DNA of 64,000 bases. Source: Hyphochytrium catenoides (lineage: Eukaryota; Sar; Hyphochytriomycetes; Hyphochytriales; Hyphochytriaceae). The notes under the pieces were generated by a model that was not told the DNA's origin, ran no database searches, and worked only from the letters and a program-made list of their open reading frames with translations. This document shows, one piece after another, positions 48,001 to 60,819 of this stretch (position 1 is the stretch's first letter; each line of letters begins with the position of its first letter). The stretch is from assembly GCA_900088475.1 (NCBI GenBank), contig FLMG01003947.1, positions 69,152 to 133,151 of the forward strand, in the 5' to 3' direction. The translations under genes and the position numbers were made by a program.

Positions 48001-50800
48001 TGGCTTTATTTTCTTTCTTACTATGAAAAGTATGCGGTTCTGCCCCCTGGTGTAGTCATAGTGGTAACGCCGCAAAAGCCATCTTACACTAGAGCAGTGA
48101 TAAGGCGCTGGTAGCTACCTATTGCCTTACATTTTGCTACGTGCATTCCATCCATTCCTTATATGTCAGGTCTCAAAGTTAGTTAGCTCTCCTCAAATTC
48201 TGGCCTTGAGCCAGGCTTATGGCTAGAATCCATCATTCTATAGTGAACCCTTTGGAGCTATCTATCACTCAGTGAATATTTCTAACCCTTTCTCTCCACA
48301 TTTCACTAATTCGCAGGGCTCGGAAGACACCAGAGTGTCACGTCCTGTTCAACAACTCGTGTACCGATCTCCTAAACTATGGTCACTGCGCGTTGATCTG
48401 GAGGAGTCTTTGGGGACGGTTCAGAGCACGAGAGAGGCTTATGACCGATGCCTCGAGCTGAAGGTCGCAACGCCTCAGATAATCATCAACTATGCCTCCT
48501 TCTTAGAGGAAAACAAGTACTTCGAAGACTCTTTCAGAGCTTTTGAAAAGGTAATGCACTGCAGCATTTATCAATTCTTATCGGCGTCCTACTTTTTATT
48601 CCTCAGTTCCGGGTCATATGGCCCTAAAATCTTGGTATAGAGGCTGCACTATCGTCCTCTCTTCAGTCTATAACGACCCTGATTCTGCTGGAGGAACGGG
48701 GCGGACTTCGTTTCTCCATTCAACAATAAGGCCTTCCACCCGATAAGGCGTGTCTTAATTCACTTCCCTGGGATTGCTTCTCCTTTTCAAAGCTCCGTAT
48801 ACTAAAGTGCTCCGTGACGTCGTATTGCGGGCTTAAGTGCTGTCTGACATAGGGTACAAGCATGTCGTTATCTCATGATGTTTCTCTTCAATTCCATGTC
48901 CAGGGCATAAACCTGTTTACCTGGCCTCATGTCTACGATATCTGGCTAGCGTACCTCACCAAATTCGTCGCAAGATATAAAGGGACAAAGCTTGAGAGAG
49001 CCAGGGACCTATTTGAACAAGTTCTTTCTTCAGTTCCCAGCGACAAGGTAAGACCTCTCTTCCTTCTAATCAGTCCAGATCTTCTTCTTGCAGCTTGAAC
49101 TCTGCATATGCAGAATATTTTTCTTCTACCTCTAATCCTTGCCCTGTAGAAGGTCCTTCCTTTCGCTTCTTCTATTTTCTTTCTTGGGAGTAGGTGATTG
49201 AGTACTTACAAACTCTGCGAATCTGTAGGCTCGAATCTTTTATCTGAAATATGCGAAGCTTGAAGAAGAGTTTGGATTAGTGAAGCACGCCATGAGTGTC
49301 TATGATAGAGCTACAAGGGCTGTTCCAGCCGAAGGAAAGGAGAAGTATGAGATGTTCCTTCTTTACATCAAGAAGGTGGAAGAGTTCTATGGGGTCACCA
49401 GGACACGAGAAGTCTATGAGAAGGCTGTTGCGGAGTTGCCAGATGAGCAGGTGGAGACCTATGTAGCCGTCTCTTGCGTTAACTTTTAGTGCTTGCCCCA
49501 GCTCCGGTTAGCTCTTCTGCCCGTGCCCGTTGATGATCAACGTCTCACCCATGTGTTCCCAACATCCAGGTTCCTGATATCTGCTATAAGTTTGCTTCAA
49601 TGGAAGTCAAGCTGGGAGAGATTGATCGTGCTCGGGCGATATACATTCATGCATCGCAGTACTGCGACCCAAGAACCAAACCACAGCTGTGGACGCAATG
49701 GAAGGAGTTTGAAATTGCACATGGTACTCTCTTTGATGGAAATCACTGACCTTACTCTAGCATTCACACTGCGTAGTTGCTACCATTCGCTTGCTCTGGT
49801 CACTGCGACGATGCTATGATTCTTCTTCGTCCTCTATCCTCAGTCAATATCCCTACTTCGTCCTCCTTCTTGCTCGCGGTCCCACGTGACCCTTTGCAAT
49901 AGCCTAAAACTGTCTTGCCATAGGAAATGAGGAGACGTTCCGGGACATGCTTCGCATCAATCGCTCGGTGGCCGCTCAGTACTCGCAGGTTAATTATATG
50001 GCAGCGGAGATGGCAGCGACCAGTGTGGAACATGTACGCTGATAAATTGCTGGGCTGTCTATCTCTTGATTTTACGACGGTGATTGCTACCCCGTCTCTA
50101 CGTCCCTCCATGCTTCCATGGCAGACAAACAACCAATCTCATCGAATCCCATCGGGAGTCTCTCCGCTTTTTGAACTCCAGGTTTGGTTTTCCCTTCCTC
50201 ACTTTTTATTTCTCCTCGCTTAACTCGCAGATTCCCTCCGATGGTGACGTGCTCGCCAAGCTAGAGGCCAGGAAGATAGCAGAGGCCTCTGAGAACCGCC
50301 AGGTCCCAGAGACGGTAGGGAGCTCACACACTTCCTTGGCAATTTACATCCTCTATGCACTCTCAACTTTTGTCCTCTATGCAATTCTCAAGCTTCTGCA
50401 TTACTAGATCTCTCCTGTCTCTGTCACTTCCCTCATCGTTTTGAACGTTATTGAACTCCTGGTCCTGTCCTTTCTTCAGAGAATTCCTCCCCGGTCGCGG
50501 GAGCAAGAGTTGGAGGAGCTTCAGCGTGCCACTGGGGCGCCATCTCAGTCTCCTTCAGCTCGGCAGCCGGTAGAGGAGAACCCGGAGGAGATCGATCTGG
50601 ATGAAGAGGAAGAGGAAGGTGGAGAGAAAGAAAGTGAAACAGGGCAGCAAGTTAACATCGCGCAAAAGGCTGTGCCAGATGCTGTCTTTGGGAGTGCCAA
50701 GACAAAGTTAGAAGCAGCAAATGCTGGGAAACGGGAACTAGAGCAGGAAGAAAAGCCATTAGGGGCTCTAGATAGGTTCAAAAAGAGAAAAACGGGCTGA
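45023..50800 (+). CDS. SYF1: SYF1/XAB2 pre-mRNA splicing factor (HAT-repeat scaffold)
   Basis: Scaffold of the Prp19/NineTeen complex in the activated spliceosome; its animal ortholog XAB2 also acts in transcription-coupled repair. I take a tiny first exon MPM at 45023-45031, joining DDNDFEYEEELARDPYNLRA, WWRYLQSKKHAKHRVRFLIY and AVKNLPRSYKLWKNYL in the next exon. Subsequent exons give the family hallmark VNCYERALVHLHKMPRIW, then ITAARRAFDRALQ and ITQHNLVWDLYIKCV. Further HAT repeats follow to about 49700, for example VYDRATRAVPAEGKEKYEMF and FYGVTRTREVYEKAVAELP. An acidic insert (EEEEDEEQDGAEA) lies near 47190. The C-terminus has IDLDEEEEEGGEKESE, QKAVPDAVFGSAK and a terminal FKKRKTG, as in SYF1. 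About fifteen short introns interrupt it. Identity is certain; a few exon joins are approximate. Confidence 0.93.
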
Positions 50801-53800
50801 CGATGAAGCTACCACGCGAAAGTCTTCAGGTGCTTTTCAGTCTGAGAGGAAGGCCTTGAGCGAAACGGGGAATTGAAAGTCAACCCCGCTTGAGAATTTA
50901 GAGGAGATGACTATCATATAACTGCCCGACTTCTGTCTGCTCAGTTATCTCTTGCATGTACACCGTCCTCACCATCCAGAAGACGCTAGAGTGTCCAACA
51001 CGCTACATCCACAGTCGCTCCATCCCACTGAGACCATCTTCCCATCATCTTGAACTCTTCTCGTTGTATTGTTGGCTTGTAGTGTCCACTGCCTGATTCC
51101 CATGAAAGTATTGAGTGAAGAGATCGCATCGCATAGCCTCATCACTAGCATACCAAGGCTCAGTTCACCAAGATCAACTTTCGAGAGGTCCGGTTCAAGC
51201 AAGGCATAGGACACTAGCAACAAGACAAGCTTAGGGACTGAGTGGAAGTGCTAACGTCGTGGTTAAAAGCCACTGGCTTCCCATCACAGTTGCAGGCTTT
51301 GTTCGTCCTTCTTTCTCCTACTCTCTCTCCATCCTCTCTGACCTCCATCACCTCTGCTAGGGCTGCTCACTGCTTGTTATTTCGTTGACTACTGTGGCCA
51401 AGAACGTGAGAGGGGAAAGCTTCTTCGATGCAAGGTGCAGCGATAACTGGTGATGAGGCAAAGACCTTGACTCTCAGGCGCTCAGGGATCGCCTCAATAG
51501 TCTTCGCAAGTACCTATAGCATCGCTCGACGATATCTGTGTAGAAAGAGCCTGGTGCCATCACTCTTCTTGTTTGGACCAGTCTCCACTGTGTACGATAC
51601 CCTGGCGTGCTTCTTCGTTCACCTCCGATTGTTCCCAGCATGGATAATAAGTAAGGCTTCTTTTTGCTCCTTCCTTCACAAGGTTAGATGCCAACCCTAT
51701 TGTCCCTCTTCTCCATCTAAACAATGAATGCTGTATCAGGCGCTGGTCTCTGCTGTACCTCACTTATCATCTCATCTTCGGGCTTCTTATTTGTCTCTTG
51801 GTCTCAACATCAATAATAGTAATAGCTTCTTTCTCAGTCCATATCACTCGCACTTTTCCCCTTCTTCGTACTATTATTCTTTCGTGTTGATCTAGTCGGA
51901 GGTCCTGCGCGCGACTCTACTGCCTGGGTGATGAGCTGCAACACGGAAGAAGGTTGATGACTCTGAGTTAGTGGCCATGACTCATCCTGCTGCTGGTGAT
52001 GACGGACGATTGAAGCGAATAGAGTCACTCGTTCTTCTCACCCTGTTGTTTGGTTTCCATGGGGCTTATTAATAGCTCCTATTAGTAGCTAAGAACAAGA
52101 ACTCGATTCTGCTGACGAGACTGGGACTTCTTCTTCTTATCACTCAAGACGTTGGGAAAAAGCAGCAGCAGCTTTTACTTGGTACTTGTTGGCATGTTGC
52201 TGTGGCCATTGGTGATACTTTGGACGATCACCCATCGCTGGCTATTACTCATTCATTCACAGCTACTGCTGCTCACTGGTACTGGTGGGCTCATTCTCCT
52301 TTCGTCTTCCTCTTCTTCCCCTTCCCCCCCTCCTCCTCCAATTGTCTGTAGGTTCATCTTCGTCTTCCGCTTTGGTTGTTGGTTTCTGCTGTTTTGGTCC
52401 ACACCACCATCAATGATCGACCAAAGATGAATAGGATCAATTCGTTAAATGAAGTAAGTGGGATCAATTAGGCAAGTTTACTGACCACCACCACCAGTAG
52501 TAAGTCCGTCCTTGCGCGATCATTAGTCATCATCAGCTTCTTCTTCTTCTTATAAGTAGGGAGAGAATGTCGGCAACACGATAAGAAGAAGAGGAGGAGG
52601 TAGACTGATCGACAATCATCATCATCAACTATTATTATGGCAGCCGCAGCACGCAGCAGCATGATGATGGTGGTGGTGGTCACTACCTGAGCAGCGGGAT
52701 CCACATACTACTACTACTAGCTAGGGCTCCTGCTGCTGCTGGTAGTAGGTCACATCATCATTGACACCAGGCGCATGGTTGGTGCTGCAGTAGTAGTAGT
52801 AGGAACACTAGCGACCGATACGATCGAGCAGCAGCACCACCAGCGGAGCGCCTTCAGACGACCGAGAGATCGCCGCCGACTGGTCATCAGGCAGCAGGGC
52901 AGCAGGCAGCAGCAGGGACGGAAGAAGGAGTAAGATAATGTGCAGTGGGAGTCAGAAGAGCAGCTGATACTGGAGCTTTTAGTTAGGGATCAGTACCGTC
53001 ATAGATACAGAGAATGTTGTCCTCTCAGCTGTGCAACTGACAGCAGCACAAGTTTGACCTTTCCTTCGAGATTGAAGAATTTGTGGCCCAAGATCTGACG
53101 CTACATTCGGAATCCGCCCAATCTGTTGTTGTTGTATGCTTCTCCTTTTCTAGGTAATCAGTACTGTACCCTTCCAGTACTCAGCACAAACTCTATCTTC
53201 ACTCGATTTCTGATCCAAGCACGTCTTAACCTAAATCTGCCCAATACAGTAGCTCGTCCTCTTGATGCCTCCAAAGCCGTTACAGCCACAGCTCCGCTAC
53301 TTGACCTTAATTTGTTTGTTTTCCTATCTTTCATTATTGCTGTTTTCGGTCTGTTTCAAACCTGGTACACAGTCACAGCAGAGCTTTTAGCTCCCACAAG
53401 TTGACGCTTTGTTTCATTTCCTCCAGCTCGCAATAATCATATCTTTCTCAATTGTTGAGGAGTGGAGATAGGTGGCCCAGTGGTGGAAGATCTTTGTTGA
53501 GAGCAAAAGGTTTTCCTCCTCAATCTTTTTTCCTCCTGCTCTTCCTCCTCCTCCTCCTTCCTTCTCATTAGCCTCGTGCTCACTCTTTTCTCCTTCCTCT
53601 TTGTTCTCTTCTTCTCTCTGCACTGCCAGCAGTCAAAATGTTCCGCAGCTTCCATTGATCTATCGACGGATGAGGGGCTCGAGGTAGTTCTACAGATGAC
53701 AAAGCAAAAGAACGATAAGGCGAAGAACGGAGGTAGGAACTAGATAAGGCGGAATGGTTGAGGTTGTCATACTCGTCGCAGATGGTGGGGAGCCAACGTC

Positions 53801-54554
53801 TTTCTCCCTTCCTCTATTCTTCTTGCTTTGTTGCCAGTGAATGGACCCGAGCGAGATAGAGGTGGTGGCGTTCCTTCATCGTCGTCGTCATCAGTATGAT
53901 TTGCTCTTGCCTGGGGTTAGGCCAATTGTTAGTATGTAGTGAGCAACGACAAGAGAAGAAACCCTGTAGTTATGTGGTAGTGTCTCCTACTATTTGTTGT
54001 TCTTGTGAGAGGCTTTATCACGCTTGCAAAAGCACACAACAAGAGGGAAAGAAGGATGACCTAATGGGACAAGATGTCTTGGAATGAAGGAGACACAGGG
54101 ACCAAATGTGACGGGGGAGGAGGGTTAGCTGTTGTCGAGCAGCAGCCACGGCAAGAAGAAGAGACAGCAGTGCCTCCTTGCTTCTCCTGAACGACCAGGC
54201 ACCACCGACCTAACAGCTGTGGTCGTCTGTGACGGCGACGTAGCAGGAGCTCACCCCCAGGACCTTCTGTGGAGATAGTTTTTCGGTGGTTTGTTCCGTT
54301 CCTCGTCCTGGAGATCAAAGAAGAACCATTGTTTGCGCTTGTTTATCAATAAGGATGCAGTCTACCACCCACCCACGCACGTAATCGTCACCTAGAAGAC
54401 CGCTACTGACCGACAGCACCACGAGCAGCTCCTTATTTGCTAAATTTCCTCTTCATGCTAATCGGCTGAAGACAGGGGCAGTTGGGCTCGATATTAGTCC
54501 TTGTTGTTGTTTCTCGGGAGTTGTGGAGCAGAAACTTCATACCGCAACTGGGGA
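50801..54554. other. Gene-poor region with triplet-repeat island
   Basis: 3.75 kb without a supportable gene. A minus-strand frame at 50969-51223 reads somewhat protein-like but could not be extended. From about 51800 to 54400 the DNA is full of imperfect CTT, CTG, CAC, TAG and ATC triplets, with short pure runs. Frames in it are low complexity. Confidence 0.6.
52120..53000. repeat. Mixed imperfect triplet repeats
   Basis: Short pure runs of CTT, GAC/CAC, ATC and TAG/CTA triplets cluster here (for example CCACCACCACC near 52487 and TACTACTACTA near 52708). Confidence 0.8.
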
Positions 54555-55275
54555 ATGATGTTGCTGAGGGTAGCCGTCACTGCGCTCTTCCTACTATCTG
54601 GAGGGACAGTAGCGCCATTCTCCCAAGCTGCCAGTATAAGGCGCGAGTGGTCCTTCACCACTTTGGAGCAGCAGTCAGTGACTCAGCCAGGACCCCTCGC
54701 TAAGAAAAGTCTTTGTGATCTAATCCTCGACAACTATGGACGTTTTGAACAGTGCCCGGCGAGGAGGCATTGCAGGGGACAAGCCACCGATCGGTGACGA
54801 CTGCTGGGGATGGATTTACGCTGGGGAGACATGCACTCCGAATAGAAGTGAAGCCGAATGCAGGGCGGTCAAAGGAGCCAACTTACCTCCTAACAATAAC
54901 CAGGCCATCGGTGTAAAGTGGGATGCGTGCTATGTCAACCTCAATGCTGATGCCATCGCCAACGCAGAGAAGAAAAGTCTCTGCGATCTCATCTCTGTAG
55001 ACTATGATCGGTTTGAGCAGTGCGCCAGGCGAGGCACTGCCTCCACAAATCCTCCGTTGGGCGATGAATGTTGGGGATGGTACTACACTGGAGAGAAGGA
55101 ATGTAAGAACATCAAAGGTGCTGATATACCTCCTAACAACAATCAAGCTTTGGGCGTGAAGTGGGACGCCTGCTACGTGAATGGGAACACACAGACCCTG
55201 CCCGCTGTGATCCCTCCTGCATCTATCGATAAACCTGGAAAGACAGGTTGCCGGACGATATCTACCTCCAACTGA
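54555..55275 (+). pseudogene. Secreted cysteine-rich two-repeat protein, one-base frameshift
   Basis: Family not recognised. ATG at 54555 starts a signal peptide (LLRVAVTALFLLSGGTVAPF, likely cleaved after SQA). After a short spacer come two repeats of about 80 residues. Repeat 1 begins KKSLCDLILDNYGRFEQC and includes DDCWGWIYAGETC and PNNNQAIGVKWDACYVN. Repeat 2 begins KKSLCDLISVDYDRFEQCAR and includes DECWGWYYTGEKEC and PNNNQALGVKWDACYVN. In repeat 1 the frame breaks in a CCC run at 54755-54757; dropping one base there gives exactly 240 codons including the stop, so one extra C (real or a sequencing error) is the likely cause. The repeats are spaced 268 bases apart, 89 codons plus one. Cysteines are conserved between repeats, implying disulphides. 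It has no introns and lies next to the triplet-repeat island. Confidence 0.75.
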
Positions 55276-56380
55276 TTGAGGTTAGCAGCCCTCTTATAAT
55301 AAGGGCAGCGAGAATGGCAGGCCTCCTTCTTCTCCCACCTGAATCAATGTCATTGATCGAGGAAGATCTACTTCTTCTCTGCACTGTCCTAGTCAAACAG
55401 TAGCGAATGAGGCAACTGCATAATAGTAAGCAAGGCTTCAAAGATTCTTTTTCCTCTTCTCGATGCCCGTCGTAGTAACCTTCTGGTCCTTTCAAGGAGT
55501 GAACATGCATGTATCATCCTTGGACACATGTCAATTTTGGTCTGAGCTCCTCTCCTCGACCAAAGCTTTCGTTAGCTCGTGTGCTCTGGGTAGCCTACAA
55601 GCACTGATAGACGCGGTTATTAAAGCGGTCAAGATCAATCCCAATGCAAGGATCTGGTCGAGAGGATGCTATGGCGTCCGTTGGTTATGCCATATTATGG
55701 GAATGAAGAGAGCAGCAATCATATTTCTTCTAATTCTAACAGCACTTGTTCGCTCCTCATTTCTACGCCTCTTGCAGCAGATCTCATCGAGACAACAGCG
55801 GGGACACTCATAACAGGGTTACAGATTAGCCTTATGCGTCTTCAGAAATCAATGCTAACCACCTTGGCAGAGCATTCTACCTTATTCATTCCACAGACAG
55901 CGGGACCAGAGCAGACGTATAGACTTCCCACTAGATGGAAGATTCATAGCTTTCTTAGAGGAAGAGACAGCGCCAAAACTAGCGTCAACGCCAGATAGCG
56001 CCACGGTTAGGAGGAGACTGGCTTTCTAGACCAGATGCCAGTGAGATGTCGGTGCCTCGCCTTTCTTCTGCAAGTTCTCCCCAGCTCCTCGTTCTGGCAA
56101 CTGTACCTTAAGTACAAAAGCGATGATGCCGGTCCTATTTCTCTTACGTCAGTGGGAACTCAATTTTTCGAGTGATCCTCCGTGCAGGGAGGTTTGCCCG
56201 CCCTAAGTTTGCCAAAGGTTGTCCCTGTCTGGTCGCAGGTGGACCCGACGAGAGCTCACAAACTTCTTGTGACTCTCTTTGTCGCTCCTCCCTCTGATGT
56301 GTTTCTTCTTTATCGCATTGCCAGCACCGTCCAACCCCTTCGCCATCATTTATCTTCTCCACTCTTCCCTTCCTTGTTAG
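55276..56380. other. Intergenic region with degenerate-looking open frames
   Basis: Two overlapping + frames (55463-55813 and 55666-55998) read partly like protein, one with SLQALIDAVIKAVKINPNAR and the other with LIETTAGTLITGLQISLMRL. They are in different frames and have no clear splice join, so they could be remnants of one broken gene. Nothing else recognised. Confidence 0.4.
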
Positions 56381-59300
56381 TTAGCCCCGTGAGACAGGAT
56401 TAAGAATCTCTTCTAGTGGCAGGAGAACAAGCTTCACTTCTCCACTTAAACTGTCTGTCTGGAGAGGAGGAACAAAGCCCGAATCCCTACAGACATTCTG
56501 CTGTCTCACCTCCAGGTAGAGGGTCCTCAACACCATCTTCATACTGCTCGCAGCCGAGAAGAGATCACCTCCATCTTCCGTCGCTCTGTCTTTTCCCACT
56601 TTCTCCTTCTCACCTCTGCACTGCGGATGGCAAACTAGCTCCACTGCCTTCGCTTCAAGGAGAGAGTCTCGAATTTGTACCAAGATGCTCTCTTTGTATA
56701 GCTCGTCCACAAGGATTCTGTGCCACTGGAGATTGTGGAGCTTCACTGTTGGCAATGTGCCGTCACATTCCACCTGCGGCCAAGGCAACGCAAGATCAAC
56801 GGGAACAGGAGACGAACAGAGCAAGGAACCGCGTGAGAAGATGAGATGTATGTCTAAATGATTTTTTGAAATAAAGAAATAGGAGTTACAAAAGGGAGAT
56901 CCGAGATAGAGATAGGATGTCATAGGGCTGGAGGGGGAGAGAGACAGACGGAGAAAGACAGAGAGAACCAGAGAGACAGAAAGAACAGGAAGTGAAGACA
57001 GGCGTAGAAGCACAAGTAGACAGAACTCTTGAAGGAAGGGGAGGTTCGTAGAAAAGGAGAACTCAGCGAAAGTTAGAAGATTGGGATGAATAAAGAGAGA
57101 AAATCACCTCGTGAACCCGCGCCGCACTCCGGAACATCTTCTTTCCGCAGCCTTTGGCGCAGGTGACGAGGCGTCTGCCACAGGTGGAAGCTTCGTGGTA
57201 CTGCTGGGCGGATACCTGCACGTATAGGCCGCAACCAAGAGGACAAGGGACCTGGCGCCAGCAGACACCGTGCAGAGGAATGCAAAGGGAAACGAAGGCT
57301 TAGGAGTGAGGAGGAAAGAAGCCAGGGCGGAAAAGATGGGATAGCCTAATGAGACTAGAGAGATGAAGAAGAGGAGAGGAAAAAGGAGAAAAAGAGAAAG
57401 AAGAGAAGGAAGAGACGAGGAAGGCAAACAAAAGGAGAGCCAGAATAAAGGGAAGATAAAGGGAGACTACAGATGCATCTGATATCTCTATGTCGCGTAC
57501 AGCTCCGCCTACTCTCTAAAGTATGCTCGACTTGCATGCTGCCAGCTCCTCTCTCTCTCTCTCGTTCCTTCTTTTTCCGTCTCATTTCCTTACCTGTCTA
57601 TTGACACAGTGATTCTGTACGTGGTCCTCTATATCTCGAAACTCTATCGCCACCTCCGGGCAGCGCAAGGGACAAGCAACAGATCTTCTAGGACAGGAAG
57701 AGAGAGCGTGCTCCTGTTCATCTTCTTCTCGTAGGCGCTCGCCACATCCTTTCTTGCAAGAGACTTCTCTTTTTCTGCAGCTCTCGGTTTCATGGAAAGA
57801 GAGGGAACGGGGGGAGAGGCGCATACCGCAGCCCCACGCACACCTAACAGTAGAGGGTTTGCGGTAGAAGGAGTTATTGATGTTGGAACAAAGGCAAACA
57901 GAGTCAAACAAGAGGTAAGTATGAGTAAAGAATAAGGAGAGGAAAGAGAGATGACTGCAAACGGAGCTTGTCTCGTTCTCTACGATTGCGTGTCTTTGAA
58001 AGGAGGCTATCGGAAATTGTGAGGGTGTGAAGGGCGTGACGGCCTCGCGGCTCAACAAAGAGGAGCCAAGCGGTAGAAGCGAGGAATGACTGGCGCGAGA
58101 GATCGAGACGCGCAGACGGTGGACAGCGCGAGAGTGTGTGACCGACAGAAAAGAGAGGGAGGGGTATGAGGTAAGGGTAGAGTCTTTTCATGGTACCTGC
58201 AGAGCTTTTCAATGTGCTGGGTCGACACATCAGAAGAAGCGCTGGACTTGTTGTCTCGTATCCTCCCTGCCTCTTCTTCCCTTTCTCCCTCCCACTTCGT
58301 GGGGTCCTTCGCCGCTTTCCTCCCTTCTTCACTTGGCAAAGGAGGTCCAAAGGAGCTAGAAGGCGGCCTCTCCTCTTTTGGTTCAGGCTCCGGTACTGCC
58401 AGGGCGACATTCTTACCAGCAAACTCCTTCTTCTCAGTGCGCTTTGGCTTCTTCTCGCGTGTAACCCTCTGCTTTCCATAGAATACATAGCAGACATCGC
58501 AAACCGCTACTGGATCGTAGAGCTTTGCTCTCTCGCTTGGGGGAAGAGATTGCAAGAACTCTGTCACAGACAGTGGAGAAGATGCAGGAAGCAGCAGAGG
58601 CGACGGCGGCTTTCCTTTTGAAGAAGGACCATCTCCTCTTTCGTTTGAGAAGAACTCCTCTACGAGGAGATCCTGTTACAATGCGTGGACGGAAAAAACA
58701 AGGCTTAGGTTAAATAAAAGGCAGATCCAGGCCCAGGGTGGATGCCAGAACTGTCACCAGTGCGGCACTCGAGGTAAAAGAGCGCAGCCGAGAGAGAGAG
58801 AGAGGAGAAGGAGAGAAGGCGTGATGAAGATAGATAGAGGACGAAGCAAGCGAGCAAGCCAGAAAGAGAATGAGAGTGATGAGTGACAGAATGAGCCAGC
58901 AGAGAGCCTAACTGGGATACGAAGCAGAGCGACAAGGCCTCTACCTTGTATAATATCTCGTGATCCAACGTCTTGCCTCCTTCTCTCTCCCCCTCCTCCA
59001 CAGCCGGTTGCCTGGAAGCGCAATGCCGACCAGGACATTGCACAGAAGTGTCTTTCTCTCCCTGTACGTCCCACGGCAGAAAGCAGCAATCAGTAAGCAT
59101 CGGGCGGATTGAGGCAGAACGGAAGAGTCACTAACTTCGAGAAAAATAGTTGCCTGATAGGAGAAGAGGGCAAATGTCAAGGGAACTAGAGAGAGCGAAG
59201 GAGTAGGGACTTGAGAACGAGTAAAGAGATACAGGAAACAGAGAGAGAGAAAGAGAGAACAATCTCCTAACTTACCCGCTCCTTCTCCCTCTGGTCCAGG

Positions 59301-60640
59301 GAAGACAGACCCAGGTTATGCATCTCTCCTGACGAGCTTTTTGGCCCACTCACATCCGAAACCTTAGGTGAGGCCCTGAACGCCTTTACCTTCAATCAAA
59401 GATGGTCAGAGCATGTGGCAAGTGCCGGACGAGCGGGATCGGAGGGAAGTATGGGAAAAAAAGAGACAGAAGAGAAACGGACAGAGGTACACCCAAAGCT
59501 TGAGACAGGCTTGAAAGAGAGATTCCATTAGCGATTCCTCGACTCGGAGAGTGAGAGGAACATACAGGGACTTGGGAACGGCGGCAGAAGCCGGCGGAGC
59601 AACAGAAAGAAGCAAGAGAGACAGAAGGGCCCGAAGCGAGAGACCTGAAAGAGATGCCAGATTCCTTCTTGCTCCTCTATAAAGTCTCCTACAAGCTCCT
59701 CAAACCTTAAGGGAAGCGATCCTTCTAAGTAAGAGACAAACCGACCCAACTGCTCACGAGGTTCGGTCCACGAGTTCCTAAGCGCGTGCCGCCAATAAGT
59801 TAGACGACAGAGGAGGCGCCAAAGGGGAGCCAAGAAAAGAGGAGACCAACGCGAGAAGAAAGGGAAATCTACCCCCTTCTTCCAGAGGTCGCTGCTGTCT
59901 CTCTGTCTCTCTGTCTGTCTCTCTGCGCCTCTCTGTCTCTCTCTGTCTCTCCCTGTCTCCCTCTGTCTCTCTTTCTTTCTTCCTCTTTATCCCTCTCTAT
60001 GTATAAAGCTATATGTCTTTCTATCTTTCCCTCTTTCCGCTGCTCCTCGTCGCTCCTACTCTTCTCCCCCGTTTTCGCACCCTGTAGACTTGGTGACCGC
60101 ACAGCTCTGTGGATGTGAGGAGTCTGTGTAGAAAGCGCCAGGAGAAGTATTCGAGAGCACCCAGGCCACGGTCTTGTTGCCCTTGCTCCAAGAGACTCGC
60201 AGGATCCTGGGATCACGCAGATGAGATTCGGTGAGCGAGACGCTTCTGAGTCTCAAGAAGAGGGAGACAGAGTACTCTGAAGGAAGGTTGCACGTAGAAG
60301 ACTGGGAATTGAATAACGAGGAGGAGATGGGGACGATCCTCATCGTTACCAGGGATGCCTGCCCCTCGATAGGACCATCTTCTGAAGTGCCCAAGGGAAA
60401 GGGAGGGCTTCCTCTCCTTGTAGGAAAGAGAGAAGTCTGTCTTTGACCTGTCGTTTATTAAGGTCAGAATCCTCATTGCCAGCCAAACCTGAGTGCTTCT
60501 TGCGCACTTACCTGTTGCTCGCTGTATAAATAATGGGATATCGAAGAAAAGGGAGATTTCGTCAGATGGGGAGAAGAAGACAATGATGTTATTGAGCTGT
60601 TTTTGCTAAAAGAGGAGAGAGATGACTGTGAAGACTCCCT
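56381..60640 (-). CDS. Large protist protein with TRAF-type zinc fingers
   Basis: Multi-exon gene read on the minus strand; the 5' end is not fixed. In order the exons give NNIIVFFSPSDEISLFFDIP (about 60600-60530), LRDPRILRVSWSKGNKTVAW (60200), then PREQLGRFVSYLEGSLPLRF and EELVGDFIEEQEGIWHLF (59770-59660). Next come VKAFRASPKVSD (59390), CPGRHCASR (59050), and SERAKLYDPVAVCDVCYVFY (58540). TRAF-type zinc fingers follow across 57840-57110: CAWGCGMRL, REVSCKKGCGERLREED and VACPLRCPEVAIEFRDIEDH, then CPLGCGLYV and LVTCAKGCGKKMF. The last exon ends VKLVLLPLEEILNPVSRG with stop at 56381. Introns are GA-rich on the + strand. TRAF fingers usually mediate protein contacts; the N-terminal part matches no domain I can name. 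It may include the upstream gene. Confidence 0.65.
59888..59990. repeat. (CTGT)n/(CT)n-rich intron tract
   Basis: Imperfect TCTCTCTGTC units on the + strand within a minus-strand intron. This is one of few intron tracts whose sense strand is purine-rich. Confidence 0.8.
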
Positions 60641-60819
60641 CCGCAAAGTAGGAGCTACAGGGAGCGAATTCCCCGCATCTAGCATCTTCTCTACGGCCAA
60701 AGGGAAACTCTCTGTTCCGTTGATCAAAGTGGTCGAGGAAAAGAAGGAGAAAGTATCAGATCTGAGAGTAAAGGCGAAAGAGAGCCATGTACCAGTTTGG
60801 GCCGATATAGGTGCCAAGA

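Noticed and set aside
51428-51763. Opposed open frames on both strands downstream of SYF1
   Set aside because: No recognised motif, no splice partners, and they lie next to low-complexity DNA.
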